A stretch of 64,000 nt of DNA from M30B53 sp964600785 (GCA_964600785.1 CAZRKH010000010.1:31296-95295); one strand, 5' to 3'. Counted from the stretch's first letter, positions 49,710-60,300 are shown. Numbers and translations are program-made. Notes: a model not told the origin generated them from the sequence alone.

Positions 49710-50444
49710 ATGATCTCGTATGCCCAAAACTTTGAGGACGTCGTCCTGCGTCGTGTCTTTCACGCAACCATTCACGGCCGGTATGTCGATGTCGGTGCCT
49801 TCGATCCGGAAGTTCATTCGGTGACAAAGCATTTCTACGATCAAGGCTGGTCTGGAGTGAATGTGGAGCCGGTAGAGAGGTTCCATCGAAAGTTCGAGGC
49901 GTCAAGGCCACGGGACTGGAACCTCAACGTCGTCTGCGGAGCGGATACGGGGACCATCGAGTTTCATGAGTTTGGTGATTCCGGACTCTCTTCCTATTGC
50001 GAAACCTTTGACCCGGCCGTGGTGGCCCCGTACGGCTATGAACGGACTACTCACACTGTCCCAATGACCACGCTCGCTGAAATTGCCCGACAGCTGCCCC
50101 CCGGCGAGGTTGAATTTCTCAAAATCGATGTCGAAGGTGCCGAACGGGACGTCTTACTGGGTAATGATTGGCGATCCTTCCGCCCGCGAGTCATATTGCT
50201 CGAGGCGATCAAGCCAAAGTTGCCAGGCTGCGATCTCTATTCCTATGAGCCAACCTGGTTCGACTGGGAGGGGATTTTGATTCAACATGGGTATGAGTTC
50301 GCTCTCTTCGACGGTCTGAATCGTTACTACTATCGCCGGGAAGAGCCATCGTTGCGAGCACCCTTGTCATATCCGGCCAATGTGACAGACGGATTCATAC
50401 TCATGCCCGGACATGACCTCGCGAGTAAGGTCAGCGCCGCCTAA
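49710..50444 (+). CDS. FkbM-family methyltransferase
   Basis: 244 residues. 'MISYAQNFEDVVLRRVF' (start of the family), 'GRYVDVGAFDPEVHSVTKHF' (motif I), 'WSGVNVEPVERFHRKFE', 'MTTLAEIARQLPPGEVEFLKIDVEGAERDVLLG' (in part; 'LKIDVEGAE' is the FkbM hallmark) and 'VILLEAI' are typical. FkbM enzymes O-methylate sugars or polyketides. AGGGAGG precedes the ATG. It lies 56 bases after the previous methyltransferase and 40 bases before a glycosyltransferase, so the glycan is probably methylated at two positions. Confidence 0.9.
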   Translation: MISYAQNFEDVVLRRVFHATIHGRYVDVGAFDPEVHSVTKHFYDQGWSGVNVEPVERFHRKFEASRPRDWNLNVVCGADTGTIEFHEFGDSGLSSYCETFDPAVVAPYGYERTTHTVPMTTLAEIARQLPPGEVEFLKIDVEGAERDVLLGNDWRSFRPRVILLEAIKPKLPGCDLYSYEPTWFDWEGILIQHGYEFALFDGLNRYYYRREEPSLRAPLSYPANVTDGFILMPGHDLASKVSAA

Positions 50445-50484
50445 GCCGTCGGGACCAATGCAACAAAAATCAGGGGGATGATTC

Positions 50485-51930
50485 ATGGCTGTTTGGTATG
50501 ACGTTTCTGATCTCACCTCGTGGACGCTACCGCATCTCACAGGCATCCAGCGGACGACCGTTGGCATTCTCAATGGATTGGTAGCCAGCGGAGCCAGGCC
50601 ACAGCTCGTTCGATTCTGTCCCCAAAAATGCTGTTTTCTGCCGATCAAGGCGGTCGATTTGCCGGAAGCAATTTTGGGACACCTCCCATGGGTGGAGAGA
50701 GCCCCGTCTGCCGAGAGCACCACCTCGGCAGCGGTCGGGGAGCACGTGCAGCGAGCCGCGGCGGCGGAAGAGACTGCAGGGCGACGTTGGCGGCTGATCA
50801 GCCGCGATCAAATCCTGGGGGCAAGCCCCGCAAGTCTTGAATTGAGACAGTCGTTTCGGACATTCCGACAATCGTCAAACCAACTGCAGCGTAACTTCTT
50901 TCGTTGGGCGCGGTTCCGTTACCGGGGGCATAAGCAGGCCCCGCCCGCGGTGATTTCCAGTTCCACCACGTCGCCTCAGCGGCCCCCTCAGCCGCCACTG
51001 GCCGGACCTTTCCAGCGTAATGATCTTCTGCTGTCACTCGGGGCCACTTGGGCGATTGCTGGTCACGCTGAAGCGGTGGCTGCAGCACGGAAAAATGGCA
51101 CGAGCGTGGTGCGGACGATATACGACCTCATCCCTGTCATCAAACCGGAGTGGGTTCTGCCGCAGCATGTACCGCTCGTGACGAAGTGGGCGCGGAATGT
51201 CCTTCGTGAATCAGACGCCGTGCTGACCATTTCAGAGTTTTCGAAACAGGAAATCAAAAAATATTGTGATGAACTCGCTATTTTGAAACCGCCGCTGAAG
51301 GTTATTCGTCTCGGTGACGAGCTGCCCTCTGCTGGCGACGAGACACCGGCACTCCCCCGCTTCGTTCCGAGGCGGCCGTTTTTTCTCTGCGTGTCTACCT
51401 TGGATGTTCGAAAAAATCACCGACTTCTTTACGATGTTTGGAATTCGCTTGCCAGTCGCGATCCCGATGGGTGCCCGGATCTCGTGTGCATGGGTGTAAA
51501 GCACCTGTTCGTCAGTGAACTGGTCTATGAAATTTACCGCAATCGAGCAGTCAATGGAAAAATTCACATTCTTGAAAATATAGCCGACAGTGAGCTTTCG
51601 TGGTATTACCGCCACTGTGCCGCGACGATCTACCCGTCAAGGTACGAGGGCTGGGGGCTGCCTGTGGCGGAGAGTCTCGGTCACGGGCGGCTTTGCCTGG
51701 CTTCCGACGCCACCAGCATCCCGGAGATCAGTCGGGATCTTCCGGTGTTTTTTGATCCCCTCGATGCGAAGGGACTGATGCAGCTGGTGCAACGAACTCT
51801 GCAGGATCCGGAGTGGGTACGCGAAAGAGAAGCAGCAATTCGATCACGGTTTAGAGTGACATCATGGAGAGATACTGCGGGTCAAGTGCTCGCGGCTGCG
51901 GGGATTCCAGAGTCTCGCCAGGTTGCGTAG
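50485..51930 (+). CDS. Glycosyltransferase, GT4-type, 'GIQR' subgroup, member 1
   Basis: 481 residues. Opens with 'WYDVSDLTSWTLPHLTGIQR' and continues in a long N-terminal domain (to about 240) containing a low-complexity linker, then 'VRTIYDLIPVIKPEW' and the UDP/GDP-sugar domain: 'FLCVSTLDVRKNHRLLYDVW', 'KIHILENIADSELSWYYRHC', 'ATIYPSRYEGWGLPVAESL' with E-x7-E-type 'EGWGLPVAE'. The N-terminal 'D(V/I)SDL...GIQR' pattern is shared with the next two genes, so the three are paralogs. Retaining glycosyl transfer to a lipid-linked glycan is inferred. Confidence 0.88.
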   Translation: MAVWYDVSDLTSWTLPHLTGIQRTTVGILNGLVASGARPQLVRFCPQKCCFLPIKAVDLPEAILGHLPWVERAPSAESTTSAAVGEHVQRAAAAEETAGRRWRLISRDQILGASPASLELRQSFRTFRQSSNQLQRNFFRWARFRYRGHKQAPPAVISSSTTSPQRPPQPPLAGPFQRNDLLLSLGATWAIAGHAEAVAAARKNGTSVVRTIYDLIPVIKPEWVLPQHVPLVTKWARNVLRESDAVLTISEFSKQEIKKYCDELAILKPPLKVIRLGDELPSAGDETPALPRFVPRRPFFLCVSTLDVRKNHRLLYDVWNSLASRDPDGCPDLVCMGVKHLFVSELVYEIYRNRAVNGKIHILENIADSELSWYYRHCAATIYPSRYEGWGLPVAESLGHGRLCLASDATSIPEISRDLPVFFDPLDAKGLMQLVQRTLQDPEWVREREAAIRSRFRVTSWRDTAGQVLAAAGIPESRQVA

Positions 51931-52093
51931 GCGGCGCTTGCAGCCACACGAGTTCCTGTTTTTCTCCAAGGGTTTGCGCTAGCGGTCTGGGTCAGATTGA
52001 CTCAGAAACAAGTCGACCTATCGGAAGACCAGCATCGTTGTTTTGATTTCCTAAAGATAATTCAACCCGACTGCTTTTCTCAGCAGAAATCCC

Positions 52094-53509
52094 ATGTCGC
52101 GTTATTTTGATATCAGTGATCTTGTTGAGTTTGCCCGCTGTAATCGCTGTGTGTCAGGTATTCAGCGGGTGCAGTTGAGAATCATTCAGCAATTCTCAGT
52201 GATTTCGAGAGAACAGGTTTTTTGTGTGTTTTATGATAAGGCTGCATCGCGGTTGTGGGCCTGTATCTCCATCGATCTGATACAGGACTTGGACTACGAT
52301 GCTGACCGTCTGCTCGAGCGACTTGGAATTACCGATCATGGAGCACCATACTCGTTTCGCGAATACCGAGAGTGGCTGGCTGGCTTTCCGAAAGGCTCTG
52401 TGCGGCGTTGCAGGAAAAAGCTCGAGTTGGCCATTCGTAAGATGGTCTGCCCGGGGACTCTGCGTAATTGGATGAGGCTTCCGGCTAAGGCTCGGGAAGC
52501 TGGGCCACGCTCGGCGATTGACACCTGGCCGGTGGAAGGTTTTCAGTCGCACGACGAACTGATTCTGATGGGAACGAACTGGGATCATCCTCGGGTCGGC
52601 CAGGCTGCGACGCAGCATTTCCGACGTGGTGGCAGCGTGACGCAGGTGGTCTATGACTTGATCCCGCATCGTTTTCCTGAGTTCTGCATTCAGAGCGTAG
52701 TCAGGAAATACAATGAATATTTGCAGAAATCGGTCGAGTTTGTCAGCCAGTACATCTGCATCTCAAATGCCACGGCTTGCGACTTGAACACGTACTTGCA
52801 GGCGATGGGGCACGAGAGGCCGATTCGCGTTTGGCCTTTGCCCCACGAGTTTGCCCAAGGATCTCGTGAGGGGATAGCGGCCAAAGTCGACTCTCAGCGA
52901 CCGGCTGGGGACGGCTACGATGGCCGAAGTCCGTTTGTACTCTGCGTGGGCACGTTGGAAATCAGGAAGAACGGGATCGCCCTCTTACGGGCTTGGCAGC
53001 GACTGGCGGCGGAGCTTGGTAGCGAAACCCCTGGCCTTGTTTTTGCCGGGAAGGTCGGTTGGAAGGTTGAGGAATTCTTTGAGGTGCTCAATGCCGACGG
53101 CGGTTTGAAGAGGCATGTACAGATTGTGGACCGCCCAAGTGACTCCGTGCTCATGTCCCTCTACAATAAGTGCCTATTCACCGTGTATCCGAGTTTCGCC
53201 GAGGGATGGGGATTGCCAGTTGGGGAGGCTGCCTGGTTTGGAAGATACAGCATTGTCTCTTCCGCGTCGTCATTGCCAGAGGTCTGTGGGTCACTTGTCG
53301 ATTACTTCGATCCCACGGACATCGACGAACTGGTCAGGCTGATCAAGCAGGGTCTGAATGACCCGGATTACGTCAGGGCGAAAGAGGAAAAAATCCGTGC
53401 CACACGGCTGCGGACCTGGGCTGAGGCGGCCTGCCACCTCGGGGAACTCCTCGATGCGGAAAAACACTCCGCGACAGCAAACCAGTCGTCAGCCAGGAAT
53501 GCTGCCTGA
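52094..53509 (+). CDS. Glycosyltransferase, GT4-type, 'GIQR' subgroup, member 2
   Basis: 471 residues from ATG 52094. N-terminus 'YFDISDLVEFARCNRCVSGIQR' (in part), 'VTQVVYDLIPHRFPEF', then the second GT-B domain: 'FVLCVGTLEIRKNGIALLRAW', 'LVFAGKVGWKVEEFFE', 'QIVDRPSDSVLMSLYNKC', 'FTVYPSFAEGWGLPVGEAAWF' (E-x7-E-like 'EGWGLPVGE'), 'SLPEVCGSLVDYFDP'. Its stop overlaps the following start (TGATG), so members 2 and 3 are translated together. A 163-base gap separates it from member 1, with no clear promoter. Confidence 0.88.
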   Translation: MSRYFDISDLVEFARCNRCVSGIQRVQLRIIQQFSVISREQVFCVFYDKAASRLWACISIDLIQDLDYDADRLLERLGITDHGAPYSFREYREWLAGFPKGSVRRCRKKLELAIRKMVCPGTLRNWMRLPAKAREAGPRSAIDTWPVEGFQSHDELILMGTNWDHPRVGQAATQHFRRGGSVTQVVYDLIPHRFPEFCIQSVVRKYNEYLQKSVEFVSQYICISNATACDLNTYLQAMGHERPIRVWPLPHEFAQGSREGIAAKVDSQRPAGDGYDGRSPFVLCVGTLEIRKNGIALLRAWQRLAAELGSETPGLVFAGKVGWKVEEFFEVLNADGGLKRHVQIVDRPSDSVLMSLYNKCLFTVYPSFAEGWGLPVGEAAWFGRYSIVSSASSLPEVCGSLVDYFDPTDIDELVRLIKQGLNDPDYVRAKEEKIRATRLRTWAEAACHLGELLDAEKHSATANQSSARNAA

Positions 53510-55176
53510 TGTCAAGGCGTCAAGAACCGTCTACGAGTGCTCTTGACCGGCGGTTTGATGTGATCTGCAAGTCTCTTGGTCTGTCTTACTCGCCAGGCCA
53601 AGATCGTTATGCAGCATTTGTTCAGACTGTCATTACGACGCCGCAGTTGCGTCCACACCGCGAGTACCTCTTCGCAAAGTTATTTCTCGGAAAAAGTCGC
53701 TTTGGCAGCACTCACGATCTCTCCCCGGGCGGGGACGACCCCCACAGACTGTCTGAAATCCTACTGAGGCTCAGCGACGCGGCTGACTCGTCAGAGGCCG
53801 ATGTTGTCTTTGAGCACATAGAAGCGGGTCATGTGTTCATCGACGTCACTCATACATATAATTTTCCCTACCACAGCGGAATCCAAAGAGTGGTACGCTG
53901 TCTCGTCGAACAGTTTCGAGATCTGGGTTTTCAATTCCGGCTGATTAAGTACGACCCGGCACTCAACGAATACTGCCTTCTCAATGACTCAGACGTCGCT
54001 CTTTTTTACGGCTGGCGGAAGCTACTTGCTGCGGGGGCACCGCCGCGGGGCTCGGCGGCATTCGGGCGTTTGTTGACCCCGATCGGCAGTCGTGTACGGA
54101 AATTGTTGGGGCGACGATTGCGAAACTGGTGTGCCTCGGCCACAGAGCGGCTGGTGAAGAAGGTGAGAGGAATTGCGGCACGACAAGGGCACCCCCCTGC
54201 GGTGGCGACCGGTGACCAATCGGTGGACGAGGTTGTCGCACCTTTCGTGTGGGGGCACACGGTCTTCGTGCCGGAGGTCGTACTTCAGCCGGCCAGACTC
54301 GACGCCATTCACCACCTTTTCCGGTGTGGGACGTGTCGGGCGGTCATGGTCGTGTACGACCTGATTCCACTCCTCAACCCGGAGTATTGCGATGCCGCAA
54401 CAGTCAATTTTTTTCTTCGGTATTTGCGTCTTCTGCAGGACGCGAATGGCATCACGTGCATTTCACACGCTGTGCGGGCGGATGTCTTGAACTACAAGGC
54501 GCTCGCGCAATGGACGAATGAGGATCAGGAGATCGCGACCAACTATCTCGCAGGCGACACGAAACTCCGGCGAAAGAGGATGAATGGTCGTTCCGCAAAT
54601 GGAAGAAGTCCAACCGTGCTGGTGGTGGGGTCAATCACCCTCCGAAAAAATCAACACAGGGTCCTGCAGGCGATGGTGTCAGCGCAACAGCAGGGGGCCG
54701 TCTTCAAGGGAGTTTTCGTTGGAAACCTTGACGCGGGAAGTGGCCCGTTTCTCGAGCGCGTGACTTCTTACAGAAGCGAAGGACACGATCTCGATGTGTG
54801 CCTGTCGGCCTCGGAATCAGAGTTGGAAAGCCTCTACGAGCAAGCTGTGTTGACGATTTTTTGTTCATTGGCCGAGGGATTCGGCTTGCCCATCGTGGAG
54901 TCAGTCGAAAGGGGTCTGCCTTGCGTAGTCAGCAACCGGGGGAGCATGAAGGAAATTGCTGAACAGCTTGGCGGGTGCATCTGTGTGGATCCGGAAGATG
55001 TCGAGTCGATTGCGAGAGCGATTGCCAGGTTTTTTCAAGACGAAGAATTCCGATGCACGATTGAGAACGCGGCGAAAAAGGCAACGTGGCCAAATTGGTC
55101 GGACGCATCACGGTCGATATGGAACTTCATCACCAAAAAGGGTGTCGATGCTGAGCTCACGTTCTCGAACAGCTGA
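53509..55176 (+). CDS. Glycosyltransferase, GT4-type, 'GIQR' subgroup, member 3
   Basis: 555 residues. The pattern recurs further in: 'VFIDVTHTYNFPYHSGIQR' at about residues 106-124, so this member has an extra N-terminal region of about 100 residues. 'MVVYDLIPLLNPEY', 'TVLVVGSITLRKNQHRVLQAM', 'LTIFCSLAEGFGLPIVESVERG' (in part; 'EGFGLPIVE') and 'VVSNRGSMKEIAEQLGG' complete the GT-B C-terminal domain. Start at the TGATG overlap with member 2. Ends 41 bases before the methyltransferase-glycosyltransferase fusion. Confidence 0.87.
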   Translation: MSRRQEPSTSALDRRFDVICKSLGLSYSPGQDRYAAFVQTVITTPQLRPHREYLFAKLFLGKSRFGSTHDLSPGGDDPHRLSEILLRLSDAADSSEADVVFEHIEAGHVFIDVTHTYNFPYHSGIQRVVRCLVEQFRDLGFQFRLIKYDPALNEYCLLNDSDVALFYGWRKLLAAGAPPRGSAAFGRLLTPIGSRVRKLLGRRLRNWCASATERLVKKVRGIAARQGHPPAVATGDQSVDEVVAPFVWGHTVFVPEVVLQPARLDAIHHLFRCGTCRAVMVVYDLIPLLNPEYCDAATVNFFLRYLRLLQDANGITCISHAVRADVLNYKALAQWTNEDQEIATNYLAGDTKLRRKRMNGRSANGRSPTVLVVGSITLRKNQHRVLQAMVSAQQQGAVFKGVFVGNLDAGSGPFLERVTSYRSEGHDLDVCLSASESELESLYEQAVLTIFCSLAEGFGLPIVESVERGLPCVVSNRGSMKEIAEQLGGCICVDPEDVESIARAIARFFQDEEFRCTIENAAKKATWPNWSDASRSIWNFITKKGVDAELTFSNS

Positions 55177-55217
55177 GTTCTTTTGTCGGCCGCACGAGAA
55201 GAACGGATCGCGTAACG

Positions 55218-57359
55218 ATGTGGATCGGGATCAGGAAGATGCTCCGGGCTGGGGAGGCACGAGTCCGGCCGGCGATTCGTCGCATCACCGGCAAGCCGCC
55301 CAAGTTCAGGGCAATAACGGCGGAAACTCTGCCCGATTTTGTACGCGATGTCGACCGTGCCGGCGGGCCAGCTACGGCGACTGCCGCGGCTCTTCTGCAA
55401 TCGCATGAGTACCGACCGAGTCGGGCAGTTGCGAAATCGCTCGACCCGTTCAGTGACGAGTATGTCCAGGCACAGGTTTCTTTGTACGAAGAAATTTCGG
55501 GGCGAAAACTGGACCAGACAAAAAACGAAAGGACGGTTTTTGATCTCGAGTCACATCTTGCGGCACCAAATCCCTACGCCCATAAGTTCCCTGGAAAGCT
55601 TGCGGTCCATTATTCGCGGCTCGCCGAGGCATTTCGCCACAGCAAGGTGCCAATAGGAGGGCATCTGTTGGATATGGGGTGCGGGTGGGGGCTTTCATCG
55701 GAATTTGCTTCAACGCTCGGTTTGAGAGTGACGGCTGTCGATATCAACCCTGACTTTGTGGCATTAGTTCGTGGCAGGGCCCGTCGAGCGGGTTTGCCCA
55801 TCGAGGCTGTGGAGGCAACTTTTGAGGACTTTGAATCGGATGAACTCTACGACATGGTGCTGTTTTACGAGTGTCTGCATCATGCGGTAAGGCCGTGGAA
55901 GGTTATTGAATCTCTCGCCCCAAAGGTTGCTGTTGGCGGTGAGATTGTGCTCGCAGGTGAACCGATCAATGGCCGCTGGTGGGATCATTGGGGAATCCGG
56001 CTTGATGGTCTGAGCGTCTACTGTATCCGCAAGTTTGGCTGGTTCGAAAGCGGTTGGACCGCCGACTTTATTGCAACGTGTTTTCGCGAGAACGGATTCG
56101 AGCCGTCGGTGCGTCTCAGCCAGGATCGTGAGATCGGGTACACGATTCACGCGGAAAAACATTTTCGCGGGGGCGGGAAGACACGCGGTGAGCGAATCAC
56201 TGTTCTTATCCCGACATGCCGGCGGGCCGATGTGTTGCGGCAGACGCTCGAGACCTGCCGGCGGCAGCCAGAAATCAGCGCGGAAGTCGTTTTTCTCGTG
56301 AGTGATAATGGGAGCGACCCGCACACCGGTGCGGTCGTCGAGGAGTTTGCGTCTGCGGATCGACGTTTTCAGTTGATCAGGCCACCAAGGGAACTGAGCA
56401 TGGCCGATCATTGGGAGTTTGCGATCGGGAATGTGAGGTCGGGTTGGCTGATGATTATCGGGGATGATGATGCTTTGATGCCGACCGCGGTTGCAACACT
56501 GGAGCAGACCATACTGCGGTATCCGGATGCCAGTGCGATAAACTGGCCATACAGTTTTTATCTGTACCCGAATGCGAGCAGATCGCGTCCGGGAAGACTC
56601 GTGGGTATCGGGCTGGAGGCTGAGGATGAAATCAGGGATGGGATGACCTGGGTGCGACGATTGGCAGACTTTCGGTCGGCGTATTACAAAGACCTTCCTA
56701 TGGTCTACCATGGCCTTGTGCACACGAGTCTCCTTGCAAAAGTGAGGCAGACGGCTGGGAAAGCGGTCGTCACCGATATACCCGACGTTGCCCTGGCAGT
56801 TTCCACAGCGGCGGTGTGCCGGTGTTACGTGCGTTTGCGGCAATCGCAGAGCCTGTTCGGCGCGTCGAGGCACAGCACCGGGCTGTCGTCGCAAGGCGAT
56901 GGCGACGAGGGCGTCTATCGAGAGTTCATCGGGCAATCAAAAAGACACGCGGCGTCGGGCGGGTCGAGGCTGCAATCAATTGCGTCGATGATTCTCGATG
57001 CGCTTGTCGCAGCAAAGCAGCATGGATTGATCTCATTGGATTGCGAAATTGACACCAAATCTGCAATCGAGAGAATTCTGCTCGAACTTTGGCGGATTCC
57101 AAATGCTTGGGATTCGGTTGCCTTCACAGAGGTGGCGGGGCTGTTCGGGGAAGAGGAGCGTTGTGAGGAGTTGCTGCAATACGGCGAGCATCAACGGGCT
57201 CACTTGGCCGAAAAATTTGCCGGAACACGGTATGATCCGAGCCACGCGTACATCGGTTCTTTTGGCGATGGGGATGACGCAGAACCGGGGGACGGTTTGC
57301 TCGACGCCGTGTCATATATCAGTAGCTGGTATGCCGCGAACGGGAGGCGGATCGATTGA
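55218..57359 (+). CDS. Two-domain protein: SAM methyltransferase fused to GT2 glycosyltransferase
   Basis: 713 residues. A class I methyltransferase occupies about 145-300 ('GGHLLDMGCGWGLSSEFAST', motif I; 'VTAVDINPDFVAL'; 'YDMVLFYECLHHAVRPWKVI'; 'GGEIVLAGEPI'). A GT2 (GT-A fold) domain follows at about 325-560 ('ITVLIPTCRRADVLRQTLET', 'VVFLVSDNGSDPHTG', 'ELSMADHWEFAIGNV', and the DxD-like 'MIIGDDDALMPTA'). The C-terminal 150 residues are alpha-helical and unassigned. The enzyme could both transfer a sugar and methylate it, or cap a growing chain. Last gene of the A/T-richer block; a 7-bp hairpin overlaps its stop. Confidence 0.87.
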   Translation: MWIGIRKMLRAGEARVRPAIRRITGKPPKFRAITAETLPDFVRDVDRAGGPATATAAALLQSHEYRPSRAVAKSLDPFSDEYVQAQVSLYEEISGRKLDQTKNERTVFDLESHLAAPNPYAHKFPGKLAVHYSRLAEAFRHSKVPIGGHLLDMGCGWGLSSEFASTLGLRVTAVDINPDFVALVRGRARRAGLPIEAVEATFEDFESDELYDMVLFYECLHHAVRPWKVIESLAPKVAVGGEIVLAGEPINGRWWDHWGIRLDGLSVYCIRKFGWFESGWTADFIATCFRENGFEPSVRLSQDREIGYTIHAEKHFRGGGKTRGERITVLIPTCRRADVLRQTLETCRRQPEISAEVVFLVSDNGSDPHTGAVVEEFASADRRFQLIRPPRELSMADHWEFAIGNVRSGWLMIIGDDDALMPTAVATLEQTILRYPDASAINWPYSFYLYPNASRSRPGRLVGIGLEAEDEIRDGMTWVRRLADFRSAYYKDLPMVYHGLVHTSLLAKVRQTAGKAVVTDIPDVALAVSTAAVCRCYVRLRQSQSLFGASRHSTGLSSQGDGDEGVYREFIGQSKRHAASGGSRLQSIASMILDALVAAKQHGLISLDCEIDTKSAIERILLELWRIPNAWDSVAFTEVAGLFGEEERCEELLQYGEHQRAHLAEKFAGTRYDPSHAYIGSFGDGDDAEPGDGLLDAVSYISSWYAANGRRID

Positions 57360-57377
57360 TCGCCTCTGGCGGCGATC
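57358..57377 (+). terminator. Hairpin overlapping the fusion gene stop codon
   Basis: GATCGCC (57358-57364) and GGCGATC (57371-57377) with a 6-base loop. It sits between the convergent fusion gene and protease gene (ends at 57395). No T-run follows, so it is at best a weak terminator. Confidence 0.35.
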
Positions 57378-57394
57378 CGATCGCTGCTGGATTG

Positions 57395-60300
57395 CTACCG
57401 CCTGAGGGTGTGGGCGGTGCCCCGCAGGGGGATGGATGATTCCGCCTCGATCGCGGCGAAGGCGAGCATGCGGGCCATCGCCGGGTCGCTCACCTCCTCG
57501 GCGGCGAAGTCGTCGACCGCCACGCCGGCACCCCACTGCCGCAGTCCGACGCCACCGGCACCGGTGATGGCGGTGTCGCTGGCGGTGGCCACCACCGAGC
57601 CGTTGAAGGAGAGCGACAGCGAACTGCCCACGACCGTGAACTCGAGCAGGCCGGCCGAGCCGCCGGCCGCCCCGGAGGCGAGGAGTGTCCACTGTCCGCC
57701 GACATTCCGCCAGATGGTGCCCACCGCATTGGCCCCGCGGCCGACGATCGCCCCGAGGTACATGTCGGAATCACCATCGCCACTGTGGCGGGCGGCGAGC
57801 CCGGCGGAAATCCCCTGGGCCACGTCGACGGTGGCGGTCAGGCGGACATCGGCGGCGGCTGCGTCATTGAGGGTCGCCACCGAAGCCTTCGAACCTTCGG
57901 AGATTACCCGGCCGCCGCTGGTCCGGAAGCCGCCGGCGGTGATTCCGAAAGTGGCTGGCAGGCTGCCGCCGGAAGTGCTTTCGAAATCATCGGCGAACGG
58001 CAGGCTCGCCGGCTCCGGCGTGACCGGGGTCAGTTCGTTGGCGGTGAAGTCATCGGCGGTGCTGCCGATGCCCCAGTAACGCAGGCCGACGGTTCCCGGG
58101 CCGGTGATGGCCGAGTCGGTGGTGGTCGTGAGCAGCTTGCCGTCAAGGGAGAGGGAGAGGGAGCTTCCCTCCACGGTGAACTCCATCAGCCCGGCGCTCT
58201 TGCCCGCGGCGGTGATCGAGAGCAGGGTCCATTGCCCGCCGACGTTCCGCCAGATGGTGGCCACGGCGTTGGAGCCTGAGCCGAGGATCGCTCCGAGGTA
58301 CATGTCCGCATCACCGTTGCCCGAGGCCCTCGCCGCCAGCCCCGCCGACACGCCGCCGGCAACGTCGACCCGGGCCGAGACGGTGACATCGGTGGCGGCA
58401 ACGCCGTTGAGCGTCATCACCGAGGCATGCCTGGCGTTGGAGACGGCCCGGCCGGAGGCGATGCGGAAGTCACCGGCCGACTCGGTGAAGGTGCCCGGCA
58501 CGAACGTGCCGTCGCCCATCGAGAAGTTCTCGGCAAACGGCAGGCTGGCCGGCTCGGGTTCGGGGGCGGCAATCTCCGAGGCCGCGAAGCTCTCCGCCAG
58601 GCTTCCCGCGCCCCAGAACCGCAGGCCGACGCTGCCCGCTGCGGTGATCATGGTGTCGGTGACGGCGGTGATCACCCGCTCATCGAGCGAGAGTGAGAGC
58701 GAGCTGCCGACCACCGTGAACTCCAGCGTGCCGGCCGAGCCGCCCGCCTGGGCCAGCGAAAGGAGCGTCCAGCCGTCGCCGAGGTTCCGCCAGATCGTGC
58801 CCACCGCGTTCGGGCCGCTGCCGATGATCGCCCCGAGATACATGCTCGAGTCGCCCGCGCCGGTGGCCCGGGCGGCCAGGCCCACCGAGATGCCGGCGGC
58901 CACATCGACCTCGGCGGTGACGGAGACATCCGCCGAGGAAACGCCGTTGACCAGGGCCACCGAGGCCTGGGAAGCAGCGGAAACCGCCGCGGACGAGACG
59001 AGCACGAAGTCTCCGGCCGTCTCGCTCCAGTTCGCCCCGATCCCGGTGCCGTCAGCCCGGGCAAAGTCGTCGGCAAACGGCAACGAGGCGTCGGTGCCGG
59101 CGACGGTCACCACAAACTCCTCGGGGCTGCTGGTGTTGGTGCCGTCGCTGGCGGTGACCCGCACCGTGAAGTTTCCGGCGAACCCGGCGGCCGGGTCGAC
59201 GGTCAGGGTGTTGCCGGCAACCGAGAGCGTGGCGGCTTGGCTCGCGCCCAGAAGGGTCGCGGTGAAGCTGACCACATCGCCATCGGGATCGGTGGCCGAG
59301 AGGATCACCTCAGTGGTGGCATCGTGGCCGATCGAGAGGTCGTCGATCGGATCGAGCGAGGGGGCCGCGTTGTCGATCATGGAGAGGGCCGCGGCGGCAT
59401 TGAGCCGGCCGCCGGTGGCCGTCTTACCCGCGAGGCCCGCCACCGAATCGACACTCCCGAGGATCGCCGAGCGGACATCCGCCACGATCATGCCCGGGTT
59501 CGCCGCATGCAAAAGCGCCACCACGCCAGTCACGTGCGGGGCGGCCATCGAGGTGCCCGAGTAGTAGGCATAGGAGTTGCCAGTCACGGTGGAATAGACC
59601 GACACGCCCGGGGCCGCAAGGTCGACCGTGGTCGCCCCGTAGTTGGAAAAACTCGCAAGGTTGTCATTGCGATCGGTTGCCGCCACCGAGATCACATTGG
59701 GCAGGTCGTAGTTGGTCGGGTAGCGAGCCGTCAGGTCGTTGTTGGTGCCGTTGTTACCCGCCGCGGCCACGAAGGTGATGTCGGAATCACCGCTCAACTC
59801 GATCGCGGCCCGCAGGAGCGACGAGTAGCCACCCCCGCCCCAGCTGTTGTTGGTGGCGACGATGTTCACCCCATAGAGGTTTTTCATCATCGTGGCGTAG
59901 TTGATCGCAGAAATCGCCCCGCTCGTTGATCCCCAGCCGTTGTCGCTGAGAAACTTGAGGGCCATCAGGGAGACGTCGTGGTTGACTCCCGCCACGCCGG
60001 TGCCGTTGTTGCCGGTGGCACCGATCGTTCCGGCGACGTGGGTGCCGTGGCCGTGGCCGTCGAAGGGATCGGAGTCGTTGTTGTAAAAGTCCCAGCCGTA
60101 GTAGTCGTCGACGTAGCCGTTGCCGTCGTCGTCGATGCCGTTGCCGGGGATCTCGCCGGGATTGGTCCAGATGTTGTCCACGAGATCGACGTGGGTGTAG
60201 TCGATGCCGGTGTCGATTACGCCCACGACGACGCTGCTGCTGCCGGTGGTCGTGTTCCAGGCCTCGGGGGCGTCGATGTCGGCATCGATGGTGCCCCCGG

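Noticed and set aside
58104..59564. 486-codon plus-strand open frame
   Set aside because: Antisense to the repeated modules of the protease; its apparent repeats mirror that duplication.
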